A stretch of 64,000 nucleotides of DNA. Source: DATHBD01 sp035296325 (GTDB lineage: Bacteria; Actinomycetota; Actinomycetes; Mycobacteriales; Micromonosporaceae). The stretch is taken from the NCBI GenBank assembly GCA_035296325.1, contig DATHBD010000062.1, forward strand, positions 62,001 to 126,000, given 5' to 3'. The position numbers and the translations under genes are program-made. Shown piece after piece: positions 39,107 to 47,481 of the stretch (positions are counted from its first letter, which is position 1; the number at the start of each line of letters is the position of its first letter). The notes beneath the pieces were generated by a model, which was given only the letters and a program-made list of their open reading frames with translations, was not told where the DNA came from and made no database searches.

Positions 39107-40453
39107 GTGGCGGGGGCGGACTCGTTGCACGGAACCGGTCATACCCGACACTCGGCGCTGCCCCGCCGCGTCGCCACGCTCTCGGTGCACACCTCCCCGC
39201 TGGACCAGCCCGGCACCGGCGATGCCGGTGGCATGAACGTCTACATCGTCGAGGTGGCCGAGCGGCTGGCCGCTGCCGGCGTCGAGGTGGAGATCTTCAC
39301 CCGGGCGACCCGGGGCGACCTGCCGCACACCGTCGAGCTGTCGCCCGGGGTGAGTGTCCGGCATGTCACCGCGGGACCGTTCGAAGGGCTCTCCAAGGAG
39401 GAACTGCCCGCACAGTTGTGTGCGTTCACCAACGGCGTGCTGCGGGCCGAGGCGGCGCGGCCGCCGGGCTGGTACGACCTGATCCACTCGCACTACTGGC
39501 TCTCCGGTCAGGTTGGCTGGCTGGCGAAGGACCGGTGGGGCGTGCCGCTGGTGCACAGCGCCCACACGCTCGCGAAGGTGAAGAACCTGATGCTCGCCGA
39601 CGGCGACACCCCGGAGCCCAAAGCGCGGGTGATCGGCGAGGAGCAGGTGGTCGCGGAGGCCGATCGGCTGGTCGCCAGTACCCCGACCGAGTCGCGCGAG
39701 CTGGCCAATCTCTACGGTGCGCCGGCGGAGAAGCTCGCCGTCGTGGCACCCGGCGTCGACCTGGACCGGTTCGCCCCGCCCCGGCCCGGTCGCGAGCATG
39801 CCGACCGGCTCGCCGCCCGCCGCCGGCTGGGCCTGCCGGAGCACGACCACATCGTCGCCTTCGTCGGCCGGATCCAGCCGCTCAAGGCGCCCGATGTGCT
39901 GCTGCGGGCGGCCGCGTTGATCCGCTCCACCGAGGCGCGGACCGGTCGGCGTCTGGTCGTCGCCGTGTGCGGCGGTCCGAGCGGCACCGGCCTGGAGCGC
40001 CCGGCCGCACTGATGGAGCTCGCCGCGGAACTGGGTATCGCCGACTCGGTACGCTTCCTGCCGCCGCAGCCGCGGGACCGCCTGGCCGAGGTCTACCGGG
40101 CCGCCGACCTGGTCGCGGTGCCCAGCCACAACGAGTCGTTCGGCCTGGTCGCGTTGGAGGCACAGGCCTGCGGTACGCCGGTGGTCGCGGCCGCCGTCGG
40201 CGGCCTGGTCACCGCGGTCCGGGACGGCATCTCCGGGGTACTGGTGGACGGCCACCGCCCGGCCGACTGGGCGCGCGTCCTCTCCGAGCTGCTCGCCGCC
40301 CCGGCGCGGCGGGCCGAGCTGTCGCGTGGCGCGGTGGCGCACTCCCGCAACTTCACCTGGGACCACACCGCGGCCGGCCTGCTCGACGTGTACCGGGAAG
40401 CGGTCGCCGAGCACTGGCGGCGCCGGGTGGCCGCGCTGGCGGTGGGCTCGTGA
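39107..40453 (+). CDS. mshA: D-inositol-3-phosphate N-acetylglucosaminyltransferase (mycothiol synthesis)
   Basis: 448 residues, GT4/GT-B fold. N-terminal VATLSVHTSPLDQPGTGDAG with MNVYIVEVAERLA, middle DLIHSHYWLSGQVG and HSAHTLAKVKNLMLADGD, C-terminal FVGRIQPLKAPDVLL and HNESFGLVALEAQACGTPVV (the E-x7-E motif). MshA joins UDP-GlcNAc and inositol-3-phosphate in the first committed step of mycothiol. Full family length. The stop overlaps the YbjN gene start (GTGA). Confidence 0.95.
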   Translation: MAGADSLHGTGHTRHSALPRRVATLSVHTSPLDQPGTGDAGGMNVYIVEVAERLAAAGVEVEIFTRATRGDLPHTVELSPGVSVRHVTAGPFEGLSKEELPAQLCAFTNGVLRAEAARPPGWYDLIHSHYWLSGQVGWLAKDRWGVPLVHSAHTLAKVKNLMLADGDTPEPKARVIGEEQVVAEADRLVASTPTESRELANLYGAPAEKLAVVAPGVDLDRFAPPRPGREHADRLAARRRLGLPEHDHIVAFVGRIQPLKAPDVLLRAAALIRSTEARTGRRLVVAVCGGPSGTGLERPAALMELAAELGIADSVRFLPPQPRDRLAEVYRAADLVAVPSHNESFGLVALEAQACGTPVVAAAVGGLVTAVRDGISGVLVDGHRPADWARVLSELLAAPARRAELSRGAVAHSRNFTWDHTAAGLLDVYREAVAEHWRRRVAALAVGS

Positions 40454-40950
40454 CCGCGGCCGACCTGCCGGCGCTCGACGCGCTCATCGAGGGAGTCTGC
40501 GCCGACCGGGAGCTGGCCTACGACAAGACCGGTGAGCACGCGTACGCGGTCGTCCTGCCGGGGACCCACAAGCTCAAGACGACGTGCAACCTCATCGTCG
40601 GCGAGCACGCCCTCCGGGTGGAGGCGTTCCTCATGCGCCAGCCCGACGAGCACCGCGAGGAGCTGTGGGCCTTTCTGCTGCAGCGCAACGCGCGCATGTA
40701 CGGCGTCGCGTTCGCCATCGACGCGGTGGGCGACGTGTACCTGGTGGGCCGCGTGCCGCTGCACGCGGTCACCGAGGACGAGCTGGACCGGCTGCTCGGA
40801 TCGGTGCTGACCTATGCCGACGACAGCTTCGACACCATGCTCGAGATCGGCTTCGGCTCGGCCATCAAGCGGGAGTGGCAGTGGCGCGTCAAGCGCGGCG
40901 AGCCGCTGGACAATCTCCGCGCCTTCCAGCACTTCGTGCAGCGCGACTGA
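40450..40950 (+). CDS. YbjN-domain protein
   Basis: 166 residues from GTG 40450, overlapping mshA by 4 bp. A type III secretion chaperone-like fold: LIEGVCADRELAYDKTGEHA, TCNLIVGEHALRVEAFLMRQ, LWAFLLQRNARMYGVAF and VYLVGRVPLHAVTEDELDRL. It follows mshA in most actinobacteria; the role is unknown to me, perhaps stabilising a partner protein. The C-terminal Arg/Trp motif IKREWQWRVKRGEPLDNLRA is conserved in this subgroup. Confidence 0.85.
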   Translation: MTAADLPALDALIEGVCADRELAYDKTGEHAYAVVLPGTHKLKTTCNLIVGEHALRVEAFLMRQPDEHREELWAFLLQRNARMYGVAFAIDAVGDVYLVGRVPLHAVTEDELDRLLGSVLTYADDSFDTMLEIGFGSAIKREWQWRVKRGEPLDNLRAFQHFVQRD

Positions 40951-41062
40951 TCATTCCTCGCCTCGGCGACCCGTGCGGGCCCGGGCTTGGCCCGTGCGGT
41001 CGGGCCGGGGAGCCGCGCGGCCGGGCGGGGACCGCCGGGACGGGGCTGCCACCAGTGGGTTC

Positions 41063-41110
41063 GGAGCCTTTAGACCTGCTATCGGGAATGCGAGCAGGTC
41101 TAAAGGCTCC
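41063..41110. repeat. Perfect 18-bp inverted repeat (REP-like element or terminator)
   Basis: GGAGCCTTTAGACCTGCT (41063-41080), 12-nt loop, and its exact reverse complement at 41093-41110. No T-run follows. It is A/T-richer than its surroundings, which favours an inserted palindromic repeat that doubles as terminator for mshA-ybjN. Confidence 0.85.
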
Positions 41111-41145
41111 GCGGAGGGATGCCGCCCCAGCGGACAGCTTCGCCG

Positions 41146-41229
41146 CCGGACAGGGCTGCCGGGCGGGGCGGTGCCGGACAGGGCTGCCAGGCGGGGCGGT
41201 GCCGGACAGGGCTGCCGGGCGGGGCGGTG
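41146..41229. repeat. 28-bp tandem repeat, three copies
   Basis: Units at 41146-41173, 41174-41201 and 41202-41229 begin CCGGACAGGGCTGCC and end GCGGGGCGGTG. They are identical except one base in unit 2. A partial fourth unit follows. Confidence 0.9.
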
Positions 41230-41304
41230 CCGGGCGGGCCGGCCCTGGGTTGCCGGTGGTGCTGTGCCTGCGTCGGGTCGTCGCATAGACTGACGACGCT
41301 GTTG

Positions 41305-41393
41305 TGCGGGAGCTCGGATGCACCGGGCTGAGAGGGCGACTGAAGGTGTCGCCGACCGCTGGAACCTGTCCGGGTAATGCCGGCGTAGGGAGT
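41305..41393 (+). promoter_or_regulatory. TPP riboswitch (THI element)
   Basis: The conserved parts of the thiamine-pyrophosphate aptamer are all present: GGGAGCTCGGATGCACCGGG, CTGAGAGGGC, GGAACCTGTCCGGGTAATGC and CGGCGTAGGGAG, which forms the closing stem. The aptamer ends about 8 bp before the ATG at 41401, so ligand binding probably hides the start of cytX and blocks translation. It controls the whole cytX-thi operon. Confidence 0.95.
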
Positions 41394-41400
41394 GCGCGGA

Positions 41401-42762
41401 ATGACTGCATCGATGACGGCTGATCATGCCCGGAATTCGGGCCCACGCGTGGAGGCGCCGCTGACGCTGGCCGCACCACCGACGCAGAGCTTCGGCCTGG
41501 GCGGCATGTTCGGGCTGTGGGCCAACCTGGGGGTCAGCCTGCTGCTGCCGGTCGCGGCGGCGTACGTGATCCTGCCCGGACGACCGCTGGCGGTGACCGC
41601 GCTGGCGATCGTCGTCGGCGCTGTGATCGGCGCGGTGCTGCTCGGCCTCACCGCCGCACCGGCCGCGCGCGAGCGCGTTCCGGCCATGGTGGTGCTGCGC
41701 GGCCTGCTCGGCCGGCGGGCGTCGTACCTGCCGACCGCCCTCAACATCGTGCAGTGCGTGGGTTGGGCGACGCTGGAAATCGTGATCATCGCAGAGGTCG
41801 CCTCGCGTGCGCTGTCCGCGCCGCGCTGGCCGTTCGTGATCGCGGCCGGCGTGCTCGCCACGGTGATGGCGGTGCGACCGCTGCGCGCCATGCGGGTGCT
41901 GGCCCGCTACGTGGTGTGGGCGGCGCTGGCGGCGACGGCGTATCTCTACATCCGGGTGCTCGGCCACCCGCTGCAACCGGTGCGGCAGGGTGGCGCATCG
42001 TCGTTCTGGACCGCGGTGGACGTGGTCATCGCGCTGCCGGTGTCGTGGTTCCCGCTGGCCGGTGACTACACCAGGCACGCGCGTACGCCGCGGACCGCGT
42101 TCCTGGGCTCGGCATTGGGCTACGGCATGTCCACGGTGGCCTTCTTCCTGCTGGGCGCGCTCGCGCTGGCGGCGTACGGCAACGAGGATCTGGACGTCAT
42201 CGGTGCGCTGCTCGCCGTGCCGGTCGGGGTGCTCGCCGTGCTGGTGCTCGTGACGCTGGAGCTGGACGAGGCGTTCGCCAACATCTACTCCACCGCGGTG
42301 TCAGCGCAGAACATCGCCGCCCGGGTGGACCGGCGGGTTCTGGCGATCGCCGTCGGGGTGACCGCGACGGTGCTGGCCCTTGTCGTGGACATCGTCTCCT
42401 ACGAGGCGTTCCTTTTCCTGATCGGCGCCGTGTTCGTCCCGCTGGCGGGTGTGCTGATCGTCGCCTACTACGCCACGCCGGCCGGGCAGTGGGACGTGTC
42501 CGACACCGCGCCGGCCCGGCTGCCGCTGCTGGTGCCGTGGCTGGTCGGCTTCGTGGCCTACCAGCTCACGCTGCCGACGCACTTCCAGGGCGTTGGTGTC
42601 GGCTGGACCACCTGGTGGACCGAGCGTCAGGCCGACCTGGGCATCCCGCCCGGCAACGGGTGGTCGGCCTCGCTGGTGAGCCTGGCCGTCGCCGCGCTGA
42701 TCACGGCCGCGCTCACGCTGCCGGGTGCGCTGCGGGCGCGCCGCCGGGCCGGGGAGCGCTGA
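41401..42762 (+). CDS. cytX: NCS1-family permease, probably a hydroxymethylpyrimidine transporter (CytX)
   Basis: 453 residues with about 12 transmembrane helices. Family motifs at the start (TQSFGLGGMFGLWANLGVSL), GDYTRHARTPRTAFLGSALG and IYSTAVSAQNIAARVDRRVL. The NCS1 family transports nucleobases and related compounds. Direct control by the TPP riboswitch and its place before thiamine genes point to import of the pyrimidine precursor HMP, as proposed for CytX. The gene cluster lacks thiC here, which fits uptake of HMP, although thiC may lie elsewhere. Confidence 0.88.
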   Translation: MTASMTADHARNSGPRVEAPLTLAAPPTQSFGLGGMFGLWANLGVSLLLPVAAAYVILPGRPLAVTALAIVVGAVIGAVLLGLTAAPAARERVPAMVVLRGLLGRRASYLPTALNIVQCVGWATLEIVIIAEVASRALSAPRWPFVIAAGVLATVMAVRPLRAMRVLARYVVWAALAATAYLYIRVLGHPLQPVRQGGASSFWTAVDVVIALPVSWFPLAGDYTRHARTPRTAFLGSALGYGMSTVAFFLLGALALAAYGNEDLDVIGALLAVPVGVLAVLVLVTLELDEAFANIYSTAVSAQNIAARVDRRVLAIAVGVTATVLALVVDIVSYEAFLFLIGAVFVPLAGVLIVAYYATPAGQWDVSDTAPARLPLLVPWLVGFVAYQLTLPTHFQGVGVGWTTWWTERQADLGIPPGNGWSASLVSLAVAALITAALTLPGALRARRRAGER

Positions 42763-42766
42763 CCCG

Positions 42767-43462
42767 GTGCCGGCCACAGACGCGGTGCCGACGGCGGGCG
42801 CGGTGCCGACGGCGGGCGCGGTGCCGACCACAGTGGACCGGGGCCTCGGTCGCCTGCACGTGCTCACCGACGCCCGCGACGGCCGGAGCCCGCTCACCGT
42901 GGTGGCCGCTGCGCTGGCCGGCGGTGCGCCGGTGATCCAGGTCCGGGCGAAGGGCTGCACGGACCGGGAGTTGTACGAGTTCGCGCTCCGCGTCGTCGAC
43001 CTGTGCGCCGCGTACGGCGCCCTCTGCCTGGTCAACGACCGTCCCGACGTTGCCCTCGCGGTGCGGGCCGGGGGCGTCCATCTGGGCGCTGAGGACCTCC
43101 CGGTGGCTGCGGCGCGCCGGGTGCTGGGTCCGGCGTCGGTGGTCGGCGGGACGGCGCGGGCACCTGCCGCGGCGCGTGCGCTGGTCGACGACGGGGCGAG
43201 CTACCTGGGGGTCGGTCCGGCATACGCGACCGCGACCAAGGACGGGCTCCCGGCACCGCTGGGCCCGGCCGGCGTGGGTGCCGTGGCGGCGGCGGTGGCG
43301 GTACCGGTGATCGCGATCGGCGGCATCACCGCCGACCGGGTGCCGGAACTGCTCGCGGCCGGCGCGTACGGCGTCGCGGTGGTGAGCGCGGTGTCCGCGG
43401 CGGCGGATCCCGAGGCGGCCACCCGGCGACTGCTCGCGGCACTCGGCGCGGACGACCGCTGA
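42767..43462 (+). CDS. thiE: Thiamine-phosphate synthase
   Basis: 231 residues if GTG 42767 is used. The first ~22 residues are a repeat (DAVPTAGAVPTAGAVPT) with several in-frame GTG codons (42785, 42803, 42821), so the real start may lie later, near VDRGLGRLHVLTDARDG. The ThiE barrel shows VIQVRAKGCTDRELYEFAL, LVNDRPDVALAVRAGGVHLG, YLGVGPAYATATKDGL and VIAIGGITADRVPELLAAGA. It couples HMP-pyrophosphate with thiazole phosphate. It shares its last base with the thiO start. Confidence 0.9.
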   Translation: MPATDAVPTAGAVPTAGAVPTTVDRGLGRLHVLTDARDGRSPLTVVAAALAGGAPVIQVRAKGCTDRELYEFALRVVDLCAAYGALCLVNDRPDVALAVRAGGVHLGAEDLPVAAARRVLGPASVVGGTARAPAAARALVDDGASYLGVGPAYATATKDGLPAPLGPAGVGAVAAAVAVPVIAIGGITADRVPELLAAGAYGVAVVSAVSAAADPEAATRRLLAALGADDR

Positions 43463-44601
43463 TGCGCGACGCCGCGGGTTCGAGCGTGGTCATCGCCGGC
43501 GGTGGGGTAATCGGGTTGGCGGTGGCGTGGCGCGCGGCCGTGGCGGGCCTGCGGGTGTCCGTTGTGGACGATGCACCCGGCACTGGGGCGTCCTACGCGG
43601 CGGCCGGGATGCTCGCGCCGGTGGCCGAGGCGGCCTACGGCGAGGAGGGGTTGCTCCAGATGGCCCGAGCGTCGCTGGATCGCTACCCCTCCTTCGTCAC
43701 GGAACTCGAGCGGGCCTCCGGGATCCGGGTCGGCCTGCGTACCGTGGGCACGCTCGTGGTCGGGTTCGACGAGGACGACCTGCGAGTGATCACGGAATTG
43801 GCCGCCTACCAGCGCGAACTCGGCCTGGACCCGCGGCGGCTCACGCCCCGGGAGTGCCGTCGGCTGGAACCCGCCGTGACGCCCCGGCTGCGCGGTGGCC
43901 TGCACATCGCGGGCGACCACTCGGTCGATGCCCGCGCCCTGCACGCGGCGCTGCTGCTGGCCGCCGCGCGGGCCGGTGCGGGGCTGGTGCGCGAGCGCGT
44001 CGCCGAGGTGGTGCTGGCGGACGGCCGGGCGGTCGGGGTACGGCTCGGGTGCGGCCGCGTGGTGCCGGCCGATACGGTCGTCGTCGCGCTCGGCGCGTGG
44101 AGCGGTGACCTGCCCGGTGTGCCGCGCGAGGTGGTGCCGGTCCGTCCGGTGAAGGGGCAGATCCTGCGCCTGCGCGGGGAGCCGCTGATCTCCGGCACCG
44201 TGCGGGCGCTGGTCCGTGGCCGACCGGTCTACCTCGTGCCGTACGGGGCGGACCGGATCACCGTGGGCGCCACGATGGAGGAGATGGGCTTCGACCCGCG
44301 GGTCACCGTCGGCGCCGTCCGGGACCTGCTCGCCGACGCCACCGAGGTGGTACCCGGGCTCACCGAACTGGAACTCGTCGAGACGCTGGCCCGGTGGCGG
44401 CCGGGAACTCCGGACAACGCCCCGCTGATCGGGCCCACCGGGGTGCCCGGGCTGGTGCTGGCCACCGGGCACCACCGCAACGGCGTACTGCTGGCGCCGG
44501 TGACCGGCGACGCCATCGCCGGGCTGCTGACCACCGGAGTACTGCCGCCGGCCGCGGCGGCGTGCGCACCGACCAGATTCGCAACGGAGGGATCGCCATG
44601 A
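43462..44601 (+). CDS. thiO: Glycine oxidase for thiazole synthesis
   Basis: 379 residues. N-terminal FAD motif VVIAGGGVIGLAVAWRAAVA and the DAO-family segments GASYAAAGMLAPVAEA, RPVKGQILRLRGEP, YLVPYGADRITVGATMEEMG and GLVLATGHHRNGVLLAPVTG. ThiO oxidises glycine to dehydroglycine (iminoglycolate), the nitrogen source of the thiazole in aerobes, for ThiG. The thiE stop and this ATG overlap by one base (TGATG); the thiS ATG overlaps its stop. Confidence 0.93.
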   Translation: MRDAAGSSVVIAGGGVIGLAVAWRAAVAGLRVSVVDDAPGTGASYAAAGMLAPVAEAAYGEEGLLQMARASLDRYPSFVTELERASGIRVGLRTVGTLVVGFDEDDLRVITELAAYQRELGLDPRRLTPRECRRLEPAVTPRLRGGLHIAGDHSVDARALHAALLLAAARAGAGLVRERVAEVVLADGRAVGVRLGCGRVVPADTVVVALGAWSGDLPGVPREVVPVRPVKGQILRLRGEPLISGTVRALVRGRPVYLVPYGADRITVGATMEEMGFDPRVTVGAVRDLLADATEVVPGLTELELVETLARWRPGTPDNAPLIGPTGVPGLVLATGHHRNGVLLAPVTGDAIAGLLTTGVLPPAAAACAPTRFATEGSP

Positions 44602-44798
44602 ACATCACGGTCAACGGCGCACCTGTGGAACTGGCCGAGGCGACGACGGTGGCGCAACTCCTCGCCGATCGCCTCGGGCAGCATCGGCGCGCGGCGGTCG
44701 CACGCAACGGCGAAGTGGTTCCCCGCAGCGAGTGGTCGGCAACGGTGCTGTCGCCCGGCGACACCGTGGAAATTCTCGTCGCAGTCGCTGGAGGCTGA
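44598..44798 (+). CDS. thiS: Sulfur-carrier protein ThiS
   Basis: 66 residues, ubiquitin-like: MNITVNGAPVELAEATTVAQ, then PGDTVEILVAVAGG. The C-terminal Gly-Gly receives sulfur as thiocarboxylate (by ThiF/MoeB, not in this window) for the thiazole ring. ATG 44598 follows ACGGAGGGATC, a good ribosome site within thiO. Confidence 0.95.
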   Translation: MNITVNGAPVELAEATTVAQLLADRLGQHRRAAVARNGEVVPRSEWSATVLSPGDTVEILVAVAGG

Positions 44799-44800
44799 CC

Positions 44801-45589
44801 ATGACCCATCAGGAGGACACCACCGACCCGTTCCACCTCGCCGGGGAGACGTTCAGTTCCCGCCTGCTGCTCGGCACCGGCGGAGTGCCGAGTATGGAGG
44901 TGCTGGAGCGCGCCATCGCGGCGTCGGGCAGCCAGATCGTGACGGTGGCCCTGCGCCGCGTCGACCCGGGCGCGGCCGGCTCGGTGCTCAGCGTGGTGGA
45001 GGCGGCCGGCGTACGCCTGCTGCCCAACACCGCCGGCTGCATGACGGCGCGCGAGGCGGTGCTGACCGCGCGGCTGGCCCGGGACGCCTTCGAGACCGAC
45101 TGGGTCAAGCTGGAGGTGATCGGCGACGAGCACACGCTCCTGCCGGATCCGGTGGAGCTGCTGGATGCCGCCGAGACGCTCGTGGCGGACGGGTTCCGGG
45201 TGCTCGCCTACACCGGCGACGACCCGATCGTGGCGCGGCGCCTGGGCGACGCCGGATGCGCCGCGGTGATGCCGCTCGGGTCACCGATCGGGAGCGGGCT
45301 GGGCATCCGCAACCCGCACAACATCGCGCTGATCCGGGAGTACGTCACCGCGCCGGTCATCCTGGACGCCGGCATCGGCACCGCCTCCGACGCCGCGCTG
45401 GCCATGGAGCTGGGCTGCGACGCCGTGCTGCTCGCCACCGCCGTCACCCGGGCCCGATCGCCGGAGCGGATGGCGCTGGCGATGCGCCACGCCGTCACCG
45501 CCGGCCGGCTGGCACATCGGGCCGGTCGGATTCCGCGACGCTGGTACGCGCAGGCATCCTCGCCGATGTCGGGGATGGCCGAGTTGTGA
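44801..45589 (+). CDS. thiG: Thiazole synthase
   Basis: 262 residues, ATG 44801, two bases after the thiS stop. TIM barrel with FSSRLLLGTGGVPSMEVLER, NTAGCMTAREAVLTARLARD, the Schiff-base Lys in WVKLEVIGDEHTLLPDP, MPLGSPIGSGLGIRNPHNIA and VILDAGIGTASDAALAMELG. It condenses deoxyxylulose-5-phosphate, dehydroglycine and ThiS thiocarboxylate. The C-terminus RIPRRWYAQASSPMSGM is typical. The stop overlaps the next GTG. Confidence 0.95.
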   Translation: MTHQEDTTDPFHLAGETFSSRLLLGTGGVPSMEVLERAIAASGSQIVTVALRRVDPGAAGSVLSVVEAAGVRLLPNTAGCMTAREAVLTARLARDAFETDWVKLEVIGDEHTLLPDPVELLDAAETLVADGFRVLAYTGDDPIVARRLGDAGCAAVMPLGSPIGSGLGIRNPHNIALIREYVTAPVILDAGIGTASDAALAMELGCDAVLLATAVTRARSPERMALAMRHAVTAGRLAHRAGRIPRRWYAQASSPMSGMAEL

Positions 45590-46233
45590 CGCTGCCCCGG
45601 CTGCTGGTGCTCACCGACCGTCGGCTGTGTCGCCGGCCGCTGCCCGAGGTGGTCGCCGCCGCTGTGGACGGTGGCGCGCGGGCCGTGGTGCTGCGGGAGA
45701 AGGACCTGCCCGCCGCGCAACGGTCGGACCTGGCTGATGCCGTGCGCGCGGTCCTCGCGCCGGTGGGGGGTCAGCTCATCCTCGCCGGGACGTCGGTGCC
45801 CGGCCCCGCGGTCCACCTGGCGGTGGGTGAGGCGGTGCCGGTTCCACGTCCGGTGCTGGTCGGCCGGTCCTGTCACAACGCCGCCGAGGTGGCCCGCGCC
45901 GCAGCCGAGGACAGCGACTACGTCACCGTCTCGCCGGTCCATCCCAGCCCGTCGAAACCCGGTTACGGGCCGGCGCTGGGCACGGTTGGCCTGGGCGCGC
46001 TGGTGCGGGCCGCCGGCGCATCCCCGGTCCACCTGTCGGGGTCGCGCGGTGCCCGGCCGGCTCCGGCGGTGTACGCGCTCGGCGGCGTCACCGCCGACAA
46101 CGCCGCATCGTGCATGGCCGCCGGTGCCGCCGGCGTCGCGGTCATGGGTGCGGTGATGCGCGCCGCCCGACCCGATCGATGCGTCGAGGATCTGCTCGCC
46201 GCCCTGACCGAGACCTTGGAGAGCCCATGCTGA
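45586..46233 (+). CDS. Second ThiE/TenI-family protein
   Basis: 215 residues from GTG 45586. A ThiE/TenI barrel: LPRLLVLTDRRLCRRPL, RAVVLREKDLPAAQRSDLAD, DSDYVTVSPVHPSPSKPGYG and AVYALGGVTADNAASCMAAG. Compared with ThiE at 42767 it lacks the LVNDRPDVA loop that binds substrate (the region reads LILAGTSVPGPAVHL). Together with the position between thiG and thiD, this suggests a TenI-like thiazole tautomerase rather than a second synthase, though a true ThiE2 is possible. The stop overlaps the thiD start (ATGCTGA). Confidence 0.8.
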   Translation: MTLPRLLVLTDRRLCRRPLPEVVAAAVDGGARAVVLREKDLPAAQRSDLADAVRAVLAPVGGQLILAGTSVPGPAVHLAVGEAVPVPRPVLVGRSCHNAAEVARAAAEDSDYVTVSPVHPSPSKPGYGPALGTVGLGALVRAAGASPVHLSGSRGARPAPAVYALGGVTADNAASCMAAGAAGVAVMGAVMRAARPDRCVEDLLAALTETLESPC

Positions 46234-47078
46234 CCCCGTCGGTTGCGTTGACCATCGCCGGCTCGGACTCCGGTGGGGGCGCCGGCATCCAGGCCGACCT
46301 CAAGACCTTCGCCGCCCTGGGCGTGCTGGGCGCCAGCGCGGTCACCGCACTCACCGCGCAGAACACCCAGGGTGTCCGCGGGGTGCACCCGGTGCCGGCG
46401 GCGTTCGTCGTGGAGCAGGTGCACACCGTCCTGGACGACCTCAGCGTCGCCGCCGTCAAGACCGGCATGCTCGCCACGGTCGAGATCGTGGCCGCCGTGG
46501 CGGAGCTGGCGGCGGCCGGTCAGCTCCCCAACCTCGTCGTCGACCCGGTGATGGTCTCCTCCAGCGGCGACCGGCTCCTCGACCCGGCCGCCGAGCGGCT
46601 GTACCCGGAGGTGCTCGTCCCGCACGCCGCGGTGCTGACGCCGAATCTGCTCGAGGCCGAGGTCCTGCTGGGGACGCGGATCCGCACCCTGGCCGAGCAG
46701 CACGACGCCGCCCGGGCCCTCGGCGCGCTGGGTGCGCGCGTGGTCGTCGTCAAGGGCGGCCACGCCGTCGCCGACACCCCGGACGAGGCGGTGGACGTGG
46801 TGTGGGACGGCCACACCACGTCGGAGCTGCGCGCCACCCGGGTGCGTACCCGCAACAACCACGGCACCGGATGTACCTTCGCCTCGGCCATCGCGGCCGG
46901 GCTGGCCCGGGGTCAGAGCACCGCCGACGCGGTCAGCGCCGCCAAGGACTACGTGCGCCGCGCCGTTGAGGGCGCCGCGACCTGGGAGGTCGGCGGCGGC
47001 CACGGCCCGATCGACCATTTCGGCTGGGCGGTCGACGCTTCGGTCACGCCGCCGCCGACGAGGCTTCCGTCACGGTGA
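46227..47078 (+). CDS. thiD: Hydroxymethylpyrimidine (phosphate) kinase
   Basis: 283 residues, ATG 46227. Ribokinase fold: ALTIAGSDSGGGAGIQADLK, VTALTAQNTQGVRGVHPVPA, VVDPVMVSSSGDRLLDPAAE, VVVVKGGHAVADTPDEAVDV and the catalytic RNNHGTGCTFASAIAAGLA. It phosphorylates HMP and HMP-P to HMP-PP for ThiE. The last 35 bp are shared tail-to-tail with the ohr gene. Confidence 0.94.
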   Translation: MLTPSVALTIAGSDSGGGAGIQADLKTFAALGVLGASAVTALTAQNTQGVRGVHPVPAAFVVEQVHTVLDDLSVAAVKTGMLATVEIVAAVAELAAAGQLPNLVVDPVMVSSSGDRLLDPAAERLYPEVLVPHAAVLTPNLLEAEVLLGTRIRTLAEQHDAARALGALGARVVVVKGGHAVADTPDEAVDVVWDGHTTSELRATRVRTRNNHGTGCTFASAIAAGLARGQSTADAVSAAKDYVRRAVEGAATWEVGGGHGPIDHFGWAVDASVTPPPTRLPSR

Positions 47079-47481
47079 GGGCGACGTCGATGTTGCCGCG
47101 GGTGGCGTTGGAGTACGGGCAGACCTGGTGTGCCTTGGCGACCAACTGCTCGGCGTCGGCGCGGGCGACCGCCGGCAGCGACACGTCCAGGGCCACGGTC
47201 AGGCCGAAGGCGCCGGGGCGCAGTGCTCCGATCCCGACCCGTGCGGTGACCTGGGAGCCGGAGACGTCGGCGCCGGCGGCACCGGCGACCCGACGCAGCG
47301 CCGAGTGGAAGCAGGCCGCGTACCCGGCGGCGAAGAGCTGCTCGGGGTTCGTCGCGCCGCCGGCCCCGCCCAGCTCGACGGGCGCCCGGACGGCGGCGTC
47401 CAGGAGGCCGTCGGACGAGGTGACCTGACCGTTGCGGCCGTCTCCGGTCGCGGTCGCTTCGGCGGTGTACAGAACCTTCAT
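47044..47481 (-). CDS. ohr: Organic hydroperoxide resistance protein (Ohr/OsmC family)
   Basis: 145 residues. The start MKVLYTAEATATGDGRNGQV and the two redox Cys in AAGYAACFHSALRRV and AHQVCPYSNATRGN, plus NPEQLFAAGY, identify Ohr. It reduces organic (lipid) hydroperoxides using lipoyl thiols in the cytoplasm. The regulator OhrR lies directly upstream, its stop overlapping the ohr start (ATGA at 47478-47481), so they form one transcript. Confidence 0.94.
   Translation of the reverse strand: MKVLYTAEATATGDGRNGQVTSSDGLLDAAVRAPVELGGAGGATNPEQLFAAGYAACFHSALRRVAGAAGADVSGSQVTARVGIGALRPGAFGLTVALDVSLPAVARADAEQLVAKAHQVCPYSNATRGNIDVALTVTEASSAAA

Larger units (their letters stand above)
40951..41304. 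other. 354-bp intergenic region with a long hairpin and a 28-bp tandem repeat
   Basis: It separates the mshA operon from the TPP riboswitch. The perfect hairpin and the tandem array are given separately. The rest is G+C-rich without a gene. The promoter of the thiamine operon should lie just before 41300 (CATAGACT near 41284 is a possible -10). Confidence 0.5.

Noticed and set aside
39086..40414. Long minus-strand frame opposite mshA
   Set aside because: Typical antisense shadow of a GC-biased gene; composition rich in Arg, Gly, Gln and His, no start site, while mshA carries all family motifs.
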